Assembly: GCA_028712075.1 (NCBI GenBank)
Contig: JAQTQX010000004.1
Location: 162,038-226,037, forward strand
Source of the DNA: Desulfuromonadaceae bacterium
GTDB lineage: Bacteria > Desulfobacterota > Desulfuromonadia > Geobacterales > Pseudopelobacteraceae
Direction: 5' to 3'
Length of the DNA stretch: 64,000 nucleotides
The notes beneath the pieces are model-generated. The model did no database searches, was not told where the DNA came from, and saw nothing but the letters and a program-made list of their open reading frames with translations. How positions within the stretch are numbered: position 1 is the first letter of the stretch; each line of letters starts with the position of its first letter. The translations under genes and the position numbers were made by a program. Shown here in pieces: positions 1 through 8,541 of this stretch.

Positions 1-1307
1 GTTGCATAGGTGACTCCGATCCCCTGTACAGCGCGTGGGTCGTACGCCGGAAGAGCCTGATTTTTGACGACCGGCACCCGTTCGACACCAAAAACCTTGC
101 CGGTGATTCCCGCGCCACTGCCGAGTACGCGACCTAGTGGAGTTCCTTTCTGTACCTCTTCCATCAGACGGATTGCTCCTGCTTTGTCACCGAATTCAAT
201 AAGACCCGCATCCATGGCGATGCCGATAGTAACACCCATTTCGATGGTATCAACGCCGATATTATCGTCAATACGATCGAGTTGAGCAATTGTATCCAGA
301 TCGTCGATACCGCAGTGACCGCCGTGTGACCAGACAGTTTCATACTCCGGCTGTTTTGTGAGGTATTTGCCGTCTTTGTCGTTGTAGATACCGGAGCATT
401 GGATGACGCAGCCGCGGTGACAGCCATGTGTAGCGGAACCGCCACGTTTGATTTCCAGCTCTGCCTGGGCTTCGCCGCTGATCTTGGAGCTCCCGGCAAA
501 CTGGCCCGATTTGAAGTTGTTGGTCGGATAGCCGCCCGCTTCGTTCAATACGTTGGTCAGGACGTTGGTTCCGTAAGCGGGCAGACCTTCGCCGGTGACC
601 GGGTGTTTGCGCAGCCCTTCGACGAACAAGCGGTTGGCATCGCGGAACTTGTCCAGATCTTTGGCAGGACGCATCTTCATGCCGGCGTCGTCAAGAATGA
701 TTGCCTTAACGCGTTTTGCACCCATAACTGCGCCAACACCACCACGTCCACAGTGACGAGTCGGACGCAATTCAGGGTCAGTGCAGGCGATAGAAGCGGC
801 CAGCAATTTACGTTCTCCGGCTGAACCAATCGTCATGTACGCTACCTTGTCGCCGAATTCCTGGCGCAATTTGGCCACCAACAGATAGTTGTCCATCATT
901 TTCAGGCTGTTATCGACAATTACCTTGATACCATCCTTGTTAATAACAATTTTATAGAGATCGTCACCCACCGGTTTTCCTTCGAGGATGACAGCAGCAT
1001 AGCCGAGTCTGGCCAGCACCTGCGCCGCTTGCCCACCGGCGTTGGATTCTTTGATGGTGCCGGTCAGCGGGCTTTTACAGCCGACTGACAGACGACCGGT
1101 CATTGAGCCGGTTGTGCCACTGAGCATACCGGGAGAAATGACCAGTTTGTTTTCCGCGCCGAGCGCGTGGGCGAGTGGATGAACCTCAGCTGCAACCACC
1201 AGAGAGGTCATTGCTCTACCACCGAGACCAGCATACTCACCGAGGTCGCCGACTGTAACCTTTGGGCCGCCTGCGGCCCCCATGTCAATCCTTGCAATCT
1301 TGTCCAT
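1..1307 (-). CDS. aor: Tungsten-type aldehyde:ferredoxin oxidoreductase, C-terminus cut by window edge
   Basis: My translation of the minus strand from an ATG at 1305-1307 gives about 435 residues, open to the window edge; the family is about 580-620 aa, so the C-terminal quarter is missing. It starts MDKIARIDMG, carries the N-terminal AOR domain (GLGGRA, SPGMLSGTTGSMTGR, KSPLTGT) and a Fe-S region C-x3-C-x3-C (CHRGCVIQC, near residue 315), then the pterin-binding stretch AYDPRAVQGIGVTYA. By family, it oxidises aldehydes to acids (or reduces acids) with ferredoxin using a tungsto-bispterin and one [4Fe-4S] cluster, in the cytoplasm. The start is supported by GGAGA 8 nt upstream. It lies 150 nt behind mftF in the same direction and is preceded by a Moco/Tuco-type riboswitch. 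Family assignment is firm; the metal (W rather than Mo) is inferred from the family. Confidence 0.93.
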   Translation of the reverse strand, partial: MDKIARIDMGAAGGPKVTVGDLGEYAGLGGRAMTSLVVAAEVHPLAHALGAENKLVISPGMLSGTTGSMTGRLSVGCKSPLTGTIKESNAGGQAAQVLARLGYAAVILEGKPVGDDLYKIVINKDGIKVIVDNSLKMMDNYLLVAKLRQEFGDKVAYMTIGSAGERKLLAASIACTDPELRPTRHCGRGGVGAVMGAKRVKAIILDDAGMKMRPAKDLDKFRDANRLFVEGLRKHPVTGEGLPAYGTNVLTNVLNEAGGYPTNNFKSGQFAGSSKISGEAQAELEIKRGGSATHGCHRGCVIQCSGIYNDKDGKYLTKQPEYETVWSHGGHCGIDDLDTIAQLDRIDDNIGVDTIEMGVTIGIAMDAGLIEFGDKAGAIRLMEEVQKGTPLGRVLGSGAGITGKVFGVERVPVVKNQALPAYDPRAVQGIGVTYA

Positions 1308-1349
1308 ACGTGTTTCTCCTTTCCCTTTTTCTGTGCTGCGCACAGATGA

Positions 1350-1443
1350 AATTCTCCTTCTCAAAGGAAGGCTGCGCCGTTTCCCGCGCAACCCAATGGC
1401 CTGTCGCCATGGGAGATGTCCGGTAGGCGGTCAGGCTCGGAGT
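1350..1443 (-). promoter_or_regulatory. Moco/Tuco-type riboswitch upstream of AOR
   Basis: On the minus strand this leader has the same ordered blocks as four other leaders in the window: CTCCGAGCC, GCCTACC, CCATGGCG, GGGAAACGGC, then CCTTTGAGAAGGAGA. These match the Moco RNA motif class known upstream of molybdenum and tungsten cofactor genes. No terminator follows; a small hairpin (CTGTGC/GCACAG, 1331-1345) and the AOR ribosome binding site come next, so control of translation is likely. Because it sits within the mft operon, AOR expression could be gated separately by cofactor status. Whether it senses Moco or Tuco cannot be decided by eye. Confidence 0.85.
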
Positions 1444-1457
1444 AAAATTGAACACTG

Positions 1458-2891
1458 TTATATACTCTGCTCCATTTGCCTGAAAATGGCAACACGATAA
1501 CTGGCAAAACATCTGCGACTCAAACAGCCGCAGAAGACGCCAGCACCGTATGCTAGCTGCTCCATAAGATAGATGCCGACAAAAATTGGAAACGATAGTT
1601 TAGGCTTCTTGACAGTATAGTCAACCCCGGCAGCAGAGGTCAGAACAATCCCGAACAGTATCCAGACAACAGGCACCAGCGGGATGATCGCGATCAGCGG
1701 AATTGAGTAATATCTCACCAGATGATAACTCAGATAGTAGCAGAGGCTTCCGAGAGCCCGAAGACGTCCGGCAAGAATTGCCGCCAATGTGAGAGGCAGT
1801 CCCTGCTTACCGGTCCGGAGTCGCACGTCCGCCGCATCAATCAGCTGCAGAGCGGACGCCGGCAGCAGCGGCCACCAGCCCAGAAAAAACGTCATCAGGC
1901 AGAGCGCCAGAATGAGTGCCAACAGCGGCGGAATGACCATGCGTTTGTGACGGGAAGGGTGCAGGATTTGTAATATACCTTCAGATGTGCCGTAGTCGAA
2001 ACGACGCGACATGAAGGAACGAATTGAACTGCGGTGCGCATGGAGAATATTGCCGAGCGGAAGATAACAGATGCTCCAGCGCCTGTCGCGCAGACGCCAG
2101 GTCAAATCAACATCTTCACCGACATGCATGCTATCATCAAAGCCGCCAACACTCCTGAAAGCGCTGCGCCGCACCAACAGATTGCAGCTGGGTAGGTAGA
2201 AAGTGTCAGTGCCACTGTTCCCGACCCGCTCCCGTGAACTTATGGAGAGACTTGACATGACCGCCTCATAACGATCTACGGCGGATTCGCTGCACATTCC
2301 GTCAACCTGTCCGCCGACGGCCGCCAGGTCGGAGTCGTTAAATGTGGGGATCAGCTGACAGAGCCAATCAGGAGAGGCGCTGCAGTCGGAATCGATAAAT
2401 GCCAGTATTTCTCCGTCAGCCACGGAGGCGCCCACATTACGGGCCGCAGCCGGGCCTCGCCCTACCCCGCCTGACGGCACCAGTAACGCGCCGAACTCGC
2501 GGGCAACATCAGGAGAAGCGTCACTGCTGCCGTCATCCACCACGATGATCTGCAGTTTCTCATGCGGATAGGTAAGCTGTGTGAGCGAAGTCAGGCAGCG
2601 TCGCAGCTCATCAGCACGGTTCATGACCGGGATAACAACACTCACTTCGGGGAGCGACGCGGGCTGTTCCGAAACAGTGCGGACCCGTTCAGCGAAACCT
2701 TTTGCCGCCAACTGTTCCATGACGCCACGTTCCGATTCGGCAGCGATTATCACTCTTCCTTCGGCCCCCCGGCCAAGCAGATCGGCCAGAGAGCGATTGA
2801 GGCGCATGGCGCAGAGTGGCGTTTTGGACATGAGAAACAGTTCCCCTTCCCGTTCCACCAACTGCACGTTGTGCCTCAGACGATAGTTCAT
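1458..2891 (-). CDS. mftF: Mycofactocin-system glycosyltransferase MftF
   Basis: 477 aa. Residues 1-75 form the MftF-type N-terminal segment (RLRHNVQL, small-domain leader); residues about 83-300 are a GT2 glycosyltransferase with VSVVIPVMNR, VVDDGSSD and the DxD-like AFIDSDC; the C-terminal third has several hydrophobic segments, implying membrane association. In the mycofactocin pathway MftF attaches a glucose chain to the redox cofactor. Length and architecture fit the family. It overlaps the ETF beta gene by 4 nt (ATGA), so translation is probably coupled. AOR follows downstream. Confidence 0.9.
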   Translation of the reverse strand: MNYRLRHNVQLVEREGELFLMSKTPLCAMRLNRSLADLLGRGAEGRVIIAAESERGVMEQLAAKGFAERVRTVSEQPASLPEVSVVIPVMNRADELRRCLTSLTQLTYPHEKLQIIVVDDGSSDASPDVAREFGALLVPSGGVGRGPAAARNVGASVADGEILAFIDSDCSASPDWLCQLIPTFNDSDLAAVGGQVDGMCSESAVDRYEAVMSSLSISSRERVGNSGTDTFYLPSCNLLVRRSAFRSVGGFDDSMHVGEDVDLTWRLRDRRWSICYLPLGNILHAHRSSIRSFMSRRFDYGTSEGILQILHPSRHKRMVIPPLLALILALCLMTFFLGWWPLLPASALQLIDAADVRLRTGKQGLPLTLAAILAGRLRALGSLCYYLSYHLVRYYSIPLIAIIPLVPVVWILFGIVLTSAAGVDYTVKKPKLSFPIFVGIYLMEQLAYGAGVFCGCLSRRCFASYRVAIFRQMEQSI

Positions 2892-3781
2892 GGCGCCCCA
2901 CCCGCTATCAATCCTTCTTCACGGAAGATGTCCAAAAGAGCGTTGGTGGTGTCATCGGCGGAAAGCTGGTTCAGCTTCCCGCTGCGGGCTTTGATACCGC
3001 CGGAGAGGAGCGATAATATCCGCTCAAAGGCGGGAAGTGACGGGTCGGGAGTTACCACCCGGGTCGGGTCAGGCCGGGGCACTCCGAAATCATCCGCAGC
3101 AAGATAGGCGCCGGCTGAGCCGATTTCCCAGAAGGGGAGCCCGAGATGTGACAGGTCCCATTTTTCGATGTTTGCAGACAATGATGCGGTAATGGCGTCA
3201 ATCGAAGGGTAACGCGGCGTACGAACCTCCTCGAAGAGGACCGCACAGGGAAGCGTGGCGCCGACAACCTGCCGGGCTCCACGGTCAGACTTGCGCTGCA
3301 CCTCTACACAGTTATTACCGGGAAGAATTGAAACTGCAGCGCTTATACAGGGCATCGCTGTCGCGACGGCAGCGACTGCCGGAACCGGATCGTCACCCCG
3401 GTCCACAAGACGATTGCCGGTGAACAGAAACGATGGCGCAAGGATGGTTACGATGCGGGCCAGTACCCTGGCGTCAGTCACGGCATCGCCACCTTCCATG
3501 CCATGATCCCAAAAACGGATTGCCCGGTCAGCCCCCATGGAAAACGCCAGTCGCAGAGTATCATCGAGACGCCCCGGGCCAACCGCAAGCACCGTCACCT
3601 CAGCACCGAGAGAATCTTTCAGACAGAGCGCCTCTTCCAGCGCGGCCAGATCAGCCGGGTTTGGCATGCGCCGCAGGCCACGCTCACTGATGGCCGCTCC
3701 CCGTGCGGTGACACGGGCAGGCGGGCGGGGATCATTGGTCTCACGGAGGAGAACGAGGATGGTATGTTTATTGTTTGGCAT
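2888..3781 (-). CDS. Electron transfer flavoprotein beta subunit (FixA-like)
   Basis: 297 aa, slightly longer than usual ETF beta (about 250-260). The N-terminus TILVLLRETNDPRPPARVT, the central AVGPGRLDDTLRLAFSMGADRAIRF and DRGDDPVPAVAAVATAMP are ETF beta hallmarks; the C-terminal about 40 residues are an extension. With ETF alpha (5446-6450) it should form the soluble flavoprotein that accepts electrons from a dehydrogenase and passes them to the FixC/FixX-type module. The AOR/mft context suggests it serves mycofactocin-linked alcohol oxidation (inference). The start has AGGAG upstream. It is separated from fixX by a strong hairpin with a T run. Confidence 0.92.
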   Translation of the reverse strand: MPNNKHTILVLLRETNDPRPPARVTARGAAISERGLRRMPNPADLAALEEALCLKDSLGAEVTVLAVGPGRLDDTLRLAFSMGADRAIRFWDHGMEGGDAVTDARVLARIVTILAPSFLFTGNRLVDRGDDPVPAVAAVATAMPCISAAVSILPGNNCVEVQRKSDRGARQVVGATLPCAVLFEEVRTPRYPSIDAITASLSANIEKWDLSHLGLPFWEIGSAGAYLAADDFGVPRPDPTRVVTPDPSLPAFERILSLLSGGIKARSGKLNQLSADDTTNALLDIFREEGLIAGGAP

Positions 3782-3791
3782 GGATAACTCC

Positions 3792-3861
3792 TAAAAAACG
3801 ATGAGAGATGAGGGATGAGAGACTAGAGATTGCTTGTTTGTTTCATCCCTCAACTCTCATC
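3792..3861 (-). terminator. Intrinsic-terminator-like hairpin between fixX-like and ETF beta genes
   Basis: Arms 3800-3818 and 3843-3861 are 19 nt each with a single mismatch. On the minus strand the hairpin is followed directly by CGTTTTTTAGG and then the ETF beta ribosome binding site. It lies inside an operon, so it may attenuate transcription or be a processing site rather than an operon end. The arms consist of repeated GATGAG/CATC units. Confidence 0.6.
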
Positions 3862-3875
3862 TGTCATCCTTGTTT

Positions 3876-4154
3876 TTACGTCATTCGGTACGCGACCCCG
3901 AATCCTCCCCGGGGATAGCGCCAGCGGGTAAAGGCGTTGCGATGACAGACGACATAGCAGGTGCCGCATTCCAGGCAGCCGTCATGGACGAAGGTCATTT
4001 TCTGCTCTTCGCCCGACCAGGTGTAGCATTTGGCCGGGCAGGAATTCACACAGCCACGGTTGTCGCAGCCGGTGCAGACAGCATAATCGAGGACGATATG
4101 CGCTTCCCGGTCGATAGTGAAGCTGGTGTGGTCAAAAATCTCGTCGATATTCAT
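3876..4154 (-). CDS. FixX-like ferredoxin subunit of ETF:quinone oxidoreductase module
   Basis: 92 aa with two Cys groups: CTGCDNRGCVNSCPAKC near residues 27-43 and CLECGTCYVVC near 60-70. FixX-type ferredoxins carry the Fe-S cluster of the FixC flavoprotein and pass electrons from ETF to quinone or another low-potential acceptor. It overlaps the FixC-like gene by 4 nt. Start supported by the overlap and the conserved N-terminus. Confidence 0.9.
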   Translation of the reverse strand: MNIDEIFDHTSFTIDREAHIVLDYAVCTGCDNRGCVNSCPAKCYTWSGEEQKMTFVHDGCLECGTCYVVCHRNAFTRWRYPRGGFGVAYRMT

Positions 4155-5449
4155 AGTGCTCTCCAGGCGCTGAAGCCATCCGCCAGCAGATTGCCCAGGC
4201 CGACTTTTTCTTTGGCCGATTTGAGGAACAGCTTGGACAGATTCTCCTTCGGCGCCCCGTCAATACGATAGATATACTCCATGAAACTGCACATAAGCTC
4301 CGGATATTCATTGTAGATGCGGTCGTTGTGGAGCATGTGCGGCGCCTTGCGATAGAGCTTGAGGTCTTTGATGACGTAGCTCTCTTCCATGAGTTTTTTA
4401 TAGACGGATAGACCCTGCTTGCTGAAGTTCCTGTTCTGATGGGCTTCGATTACCGCTTTGCCTGCAAGTACCCCGGATTGTGACGCCAGATTGATCCCCT
4501 CCAGATTGAGACCGGTGGCGTTACAGAGCGCGGCGGCATCGCCGGCGACCAGAATGCCGTCGCCAACCAGCTCGGGGATCATCTCATAGCCCCCTTCGGG
4601 AATCAGATGCGCCGAATATTCCTGGAGTCTGCCGCCACTGATCATTTTTGCCAGTTGGGGCTGCTCCATAAAAGCGTTCAGGAGGTCATAGGGGGTCTTG
4701 CCGCTGACCCGCAGACTTGCCAGGTGGAACACCAGACCGACCGAGAGGGAATCATAATTGGTATAGAGGAAGCCGCCGCCACGCACACCGGCGGTGCAGC
4801 CGACGAATTCATTGGCAAAGCCCTGCTCGCGCACCAGGCCGAAACGGTCATCAATCATCTCACGCGGCATATCAATAAGTGCTTTTACACCGACCGCCAT
4901 CTGGGCCGGATTGAAGGTTGGCTGCCTGAGACCGGCTTTTTTGGCGATAAAGGAAAGTACGCCGTCGGCCGCTATCACCACAGGCGCCAGCAGTTCTCCG
5001 GTGCGGCCGACAATGGAAACGCCGGCCAGTTTACCATCCTTGTAGACCAGATCATCAACCGTAGCGCGAGTGATGAGCGTTGCACCGGCTTTGACCGCTT
5101 CCTGGGCCAGCCAGTTGTCAAAACGGGGGCGGAAAATGCTGTAGCCGTTGTAAGGCGTTTTATCGAAGTTGCCTGATTCGATGACCGTGCTGAAGCTGGA
5201 GTCGCCGGTCATGAAGGTGACACTTTTTTTGATGATGTGCCGCCCCAGAGCCGCCCGATCCCAGAAGTCGGGGAAAATCTCCTCCAGAGCCGGCAGTCGG
5301 TGCAGCACACCGCCGAACATATTTTTTTCACCCGGGAACGTGCCACGTTCAACCAGCGCCACGTCCAGTCCGGCGCGAGCCATAATCAGGGCGGCGGATG
5401 AACCGGCCGGACCGGCGCCTACCACAATTGCCTGATATGTTTTACTCAT
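4151..5449 (-). CDS. FixC-like FAD-dependent oxidoreductase (ETF dehydrogenase)
   Basis: 432 aa. The N-terminal FAD-binding motif is AIVVGAGPAGSSAALIMARAG followed by the acidic end of the beta-strand (VALVERG); GDGILVAGDAAAL near residue 300 is the second FAD contact; EGINLASQSG follows. Length and motifs fit FixC/ETF-QO flavoproteins. With the FixX-like ferredoxin it should move electrons from ETF towards the quinone pool. Overlaps ETF alpha by 4 nt. Confidence 0.92.
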   Translation of the reverse strand: MSKTYQAIVVGAGPAGSSAALIMARAGLDVALVERGTFPGEKNMFGGVLHRLPALEEIFPDFWDRAALGRHIIKKSVTFMTGDSSFSTVIESGNFDKTPYNGYSIFRPRFDNWLAQEAVKAGATLITRATVDDLVYKDGKLAGVSIVGRTGELLAPVVIAADGVLSFIAKKAGLRQPTFNPAQMAVGVKALIDMPREMIDDRFGLVREQGFANEFVGCTAGVRGGGFLYTNYDSLSVGLVFHLASLRVSGKTPYDLLNAFMEQPQLAKMISGGRLQEYSAHLIPEGGYEMIPELVGDGILVAGDAAALCNATGLNLEGINLASQSGVLAGKAVIEAHQNRNFSKQGLSVYKKLMEESYVIKDLKLYRKAPHMLHNDRIYNEYPELMCSFMEYIYRIDGAPKENLSKLFLKSAKEKVGLGNLLADGFSAWRAL

Positions 5450-6450
5450 GGCGCACCTCCTGTTCCGGCTTTAACCTGTTTCAGAAGGCGCGGCAGCAGC
5501 TCCTTCAAGTCACCGACAAATCCTTCATCAACGTTCGGAAAGATCGGGGCCTTGGCGTCACTGTTGACCGCAATGATCCGCCGGGAATCCTTGATGCCGC
5601 CAATATGATGCATGGAACCGGAGATCCCCAGGGCCACATACAGCCGGGGTGTCACCGTGCGGCCGGTCTGACCGACCATTCTCTCGAAACCGGTCCAGCC
5701 GAGATCGTACACCGGGCGGGTAACGCCGAAGGAAACGTTCAGCTCTCTGCACAGCTCTTTAAGCTGTTCAAAAGTAGTCGGATCACATCCCTTGCCTGCA
5801 CTGAAAATCACTTCCGCTTCGGTCAGGTCTACCGTCTGCGGGTCGGGAGGAATCCGGCTGATAATCGTGGCCATCACGGCGGAGACAGGAGCAGCAGGAC
5901 ACCATGCAATCAGGGATGGTGAACTCGGACGAACGGTAGCCATGATTACCTGACTCAGTGTGCGCGGCGGGATCGTTGCGATCAAGGGACGTGAGCTGTC
6001 CCATACCCTGGTTTCTGCGATACGAACACCGAGCGTCTTGCGGGAAAGCCGTACGCCATCCGCACTCTTCCGGACGGCAACCAGTTCCGTCATAATCGCG
6101 CCATCAAGCACATGGGCCACGATGGGCGCTATGGTTGCGCCGAGGTCATTATGGGGAAGGAGCACCACGGTCGCCGACTCGTCCCGGGCCAGTTGGGCAA
6201 GATGTTTTCCGAGCAGTGTTGGCGTATCAAGCAGTGCTGCTCCGCCTTCCATGCAGACAACCTCCGGAGTGCCGTAGGCGCCGAAAACGGCAAGCTGCTC
6301 CCTGTCGGGCATAACGGCTACCGCCGCGCTCCATGAGGCGCCAAGAGTCCCGGCCAGGCGCGCAGCGTAGGAGAGCATCCCCCTGCCGGTTTCATCGAGT
6401 TCTCCGTCGGGGAGATCGACAAAAACAAGGATTTTGCCGCTCGCGCCCAT
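5446..6450 (-). CDS. Electron transfer flavoprotein alpha subunit (FixB-like)
   Basis: 334 aa. The N-terminal domain (GKILVFVDLPDGELDETGRGML) leads to the C-terminal FAD domain with VDLTEAEVIFSAGKG, VGQTGRTVTPRLYVALGISGSMHHIGGI and IIAVNSDAKAPIFPNVDEGFVGD, all diagnostic of ETF alpha. It pairs with the beta subunit at 2888-3781. The start abuts the stop of the upstream OYE-family gene (1-nt overlap), so it is part of the mft operon. Confidence 0.95.
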   Translation of the reverse strand: MGASGKILVFVDLPDGELDETGRGMLSYAARLAGTLGASWSAAVAVMPDREQLAVFGAYGTPEVVCMEGGAALLDTPTLLGKHLAQLARDESATVVLLPHNDLGATIAPIVAHVLDGAIMTELVAVRKSADGVRLSRKTLGVRIAETRVWDSSRPLIATIPPRTLSQVIMATVRPSSPSLIAWCPAAPVSAVMATIISRIPPDPQTVDLTEAEVIFSAGKGCDPTTFEQLKELCRELNVSFGVTRPVYDLGWTGFERMVGQTGRTVTPRLYVALGISGSMHHIGGIKDSRRIIAVNSDAKAPIFPNVDEGFVGDLKELLPRLLKQVKAGTGGAP

Positions 6451-8411
6451 CAGATCTCCCTCCCGAGTTTGTGCCCTTCCCAGATAGCCATATCGACCTT
6501 ACGCGGGGAGACACAGTCGCCGATCCGGTACAACTCCGGTACCGTACCCTTCAGGCTCATGTACAGGTCGTCGTCCACCTGCTGCCCCATAACCAGAACG
6601 AGGGAGTCATAGGGGCCCCAGTCAAACCAGACATTGGAGTAGACATTGAATCCCTTTACGGTCTTGGCACCTGCTTCGCCGCCGACTTCCATCACAGCGA
6701 TGTCGGGGGTAAAGGTGACCCCCTTCTGCAGCAGCCGCTGACGTGACGAGTAGAGGTCTTGAGTTGGTCCAAGCTCTGCGCAGATAAAGAGGCTGGAGGT
6801 GATCATATCAACCTTTTTTCCCTGGTTGGCAATGAACTCGGCGGTGGCGGTAGCTCGCTGGTGCCCGTCGTAGTCGATCAGGCAGACTCTCTCGCCCAGC
6901 TCGGCCTCGCCGTTCAGCACCTGCACGACATTAAATATCGCCGGGCCGTCGGCGCCACCCACCGGGTGCTTCTTGGGAACGCTGCCGGTTGCCACGATCA
7001 ACACATCCGGCTTCTCAGCCAGGAGTTGCCCCTTGGACGCCTCAACGCCAAGTTTTACGGTCACCCCGGCTTTCTCCACCTGACTCTTCTCGTTTCTGAT
7101 GATAACGCCGAATTCGTCTCGTCCGACCCCTTTCATAGCGGTCACAACCTGTCCGCCCAGAGCCTCGTTCCGGTCGATAAGGGTAACCTTGTGGCCGCGC
7201 CTGCCGGCCATCTTGGCAGCCCACATGCCGGCCGGTCCACCGCCGACGATAGTAACGTTCTTCTTTACACTGGCCTTTTCCAGAGTCCCTTCGCCCCACT
7301 CCTTTTCCCGACCCACTGCCGGGTTCTGGACGCAGCCGAGGGATTTGTTCATGCCGATCCGGCCGATGCAGCCCTGATTGCAGGCGATGCAGTAGCGGAT
7401 GTCGTCCACTCGTCCTTCCTGCGCCTTCCTGGGGAGGAACGGGTCACAGATCAGGGCACGGCACATGCCGATCATGTCAGCCTGGCCGGCAGCCAGCACC
7501 TTTTCGGCCATGACCGGGTCGTTGATCCGGCCGGTGCAGAAGACCGGTAACTTGATTTTTTCGCGAATCCCGGCGGCCAGCGGGATGGTATAGCCGAGCG
7601 GGGAATGCATCGACCCTTCCACCAGATAGAGGTTGTAGAAGGTGGCGATGGAAAGGTCCATGAAATCGATCAACCCGGATGCCTCGAAGAGGGCACATAT
7701 TTCCTGCACCTGGGCCAGGTCGAGCCCGCCCGGAATCATCTCGTCGGCACACATGCGGATGCCGAGGGTGAAATCGTTGCCGACCGCTTTTCTCACTGCC
7801 GAGATAAACTTGAGCGGCGCCCGCATCCGGTTCTCCAGGCTCCCGCCGTATTCGTCGGTGCGGAAGTTGGTGAGCGGGGAGAGAAACTGACGCGCCAGGC
7901 TGGAGTGACCGAACTGGATCTCTACCCCGTCGAAGCCCCCTTCACGAACATGAATGGCACTCTTGGCAAAATAACGGGCCACTTCCTCGATGTCCTCCGG
8001 TTCCATCGCCTTCGGGATCTCCCGGAACAGGACGTCCGGAATCGGCGACGGGGCCCAGATCGGCAGACGGGAGAGGCTGCCGTCCCCCTGCTGTCCGTTG
8101 TGATTCAGCTGGGCAAAGATCTTGGAGTCGTACTGGTGCACGTAATCGGTAATCTTCTTGAAGCCCGGAATCACTTCCGCATGGTACACATCGATAAGCT
8201 TTTCGTACGCCATGTCGGTCGGATGGACCGTCAGTTCCTCGGTTATAACCAGACCTGCTCCCCCCTTGGCCCGCTCGCCCCAGTAGTACATCTGGCGTTC
8301 GCTGGGGAGATTGCCGATGGCCAGATTGGTAAGATGTGGCTGGAAGGAGATGCGGTTTTTCACCTCGGTAGTGCCTATTTTGAGGGGTGAGAACAAATTC
8401 GGAAACATCAT
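6450..8411 (-). CDS. Mycofactocin-system FadH/old-yellow-enzyme family oxidoreductase
   Basis: 653 aa. Residues 1-340 form the FMN TIM barrel of the OYE/2,4-dienoyl-CoA reductase type (FSPLKIGTTEVKNRI, AQLNHNGQQG, GFDGVEIQFGHSSLARQFLSP); C-x2-C-x3-C-x11-C (CIACNQGCIGRIGMNKSLGC, about 340-360) binds a [4Fe-4S] cluster; residues about 385-650 form an FAD/NAD domain beginning VTIVGGGPAGMWAAKMAGRRG. Haft's mycofactocin surveys describe OYE/FadH proteins of this kind next to mftC. Its substrate is unknown; it may recycle or finish the cofactor in place of MftD (inference). An inverted-repeat element lies between it and mftC. Confidence 0.88.
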   Translation of the reverse strand: MMFPNLFSPLKIGTTEVKNRISFQPHLTNLAIGNLPSERQMYYWGERAKGGAGLVITEELTVHPTDMAYEKLIDVYHAEVIPGFKKITDYVHQYDSKIFAQLNHNGQQGDGSLSRLPIWAPSPIPDVLFREIPKAMEPEDIEEVARYFAKSAIHVREGGFDGVEIQFGHSSLARQFLSPLTNFRTDEYGGSLENRMRAPLKFISAVRKAVGNDFTLGIRMCADEMIPGGLDLAQVQEICALFEASGLIDFMDLSIATFYNLYLVEGSMHSPLGYTIPLAAGIREKIKLPVFCTGRINDPVMAEKVLAAGQADMIGMCRALICDPFLPRKAQEGRVDDIRYCIACNQGCIGRIGMNKSLGCVQNPAVGREKEWGEGTLEKASVKKNVTIVGGGPAGMWAAKMAGRRGHKVTLIDRNEALGGQVVTAMKGVGRDEFGVIIRNEKSQVEKAGVTVKLGVEASKGQLLAEKPDVLIVATGSVPKKHPVGGADGPAIFNVVQVLNGEAELGERVCLIDYDGHQRATATAEFIANQGKKVDMITSSLFICAELGPTQDLYSSRQRLLQKGVTFTPDIAVMEVGGEAGAKTVKGFNVYSNVWFDWGPYDSLVLVMGQQVDDDLYMSLKGTVPELYRIGDCVSPRKVDMAIWEGHKLGREI

Positions 8412-8446
8412 GGTGGTAGCTCCTGTTAATGATCCTGATTTGATAT

Positions 8447-8525
8447 CGTAGGGGCGATCCTTGTGATCGCCCGCTTTTGCTTGCGATCACCATCAAACCG
8501 GGCGAATACAAGATTCGCCCCTACG
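8447..8525. repeat. Paired palindromic intergenic repeat between mftC and OYE gene
   Basis: Two 27-nt blocks (8447-8473 and 8499-8525) are inverted relative to each other with 4 mismatches, and each block is itself a small hairpin (GGCGATC-loop-GATCGCC and GGGCGAAT-loop-ATTCGCCC). The element can fold as two small stems or one long one. It resembles dispersed GTAGGGGCGA-type elements remembered from Geobacter-like genomes. It has no T run and is probably not a terminator. Confidence 0.7.
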
Positions 8526-8541
8526 TTTAACGTTTATGATA

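Noticed and set aside
399..824. 141-aa plus-strand frame opposite AOR
   Set aside because: It is antisense to clear AOR coding sequence with all family motifs on the minus strand.
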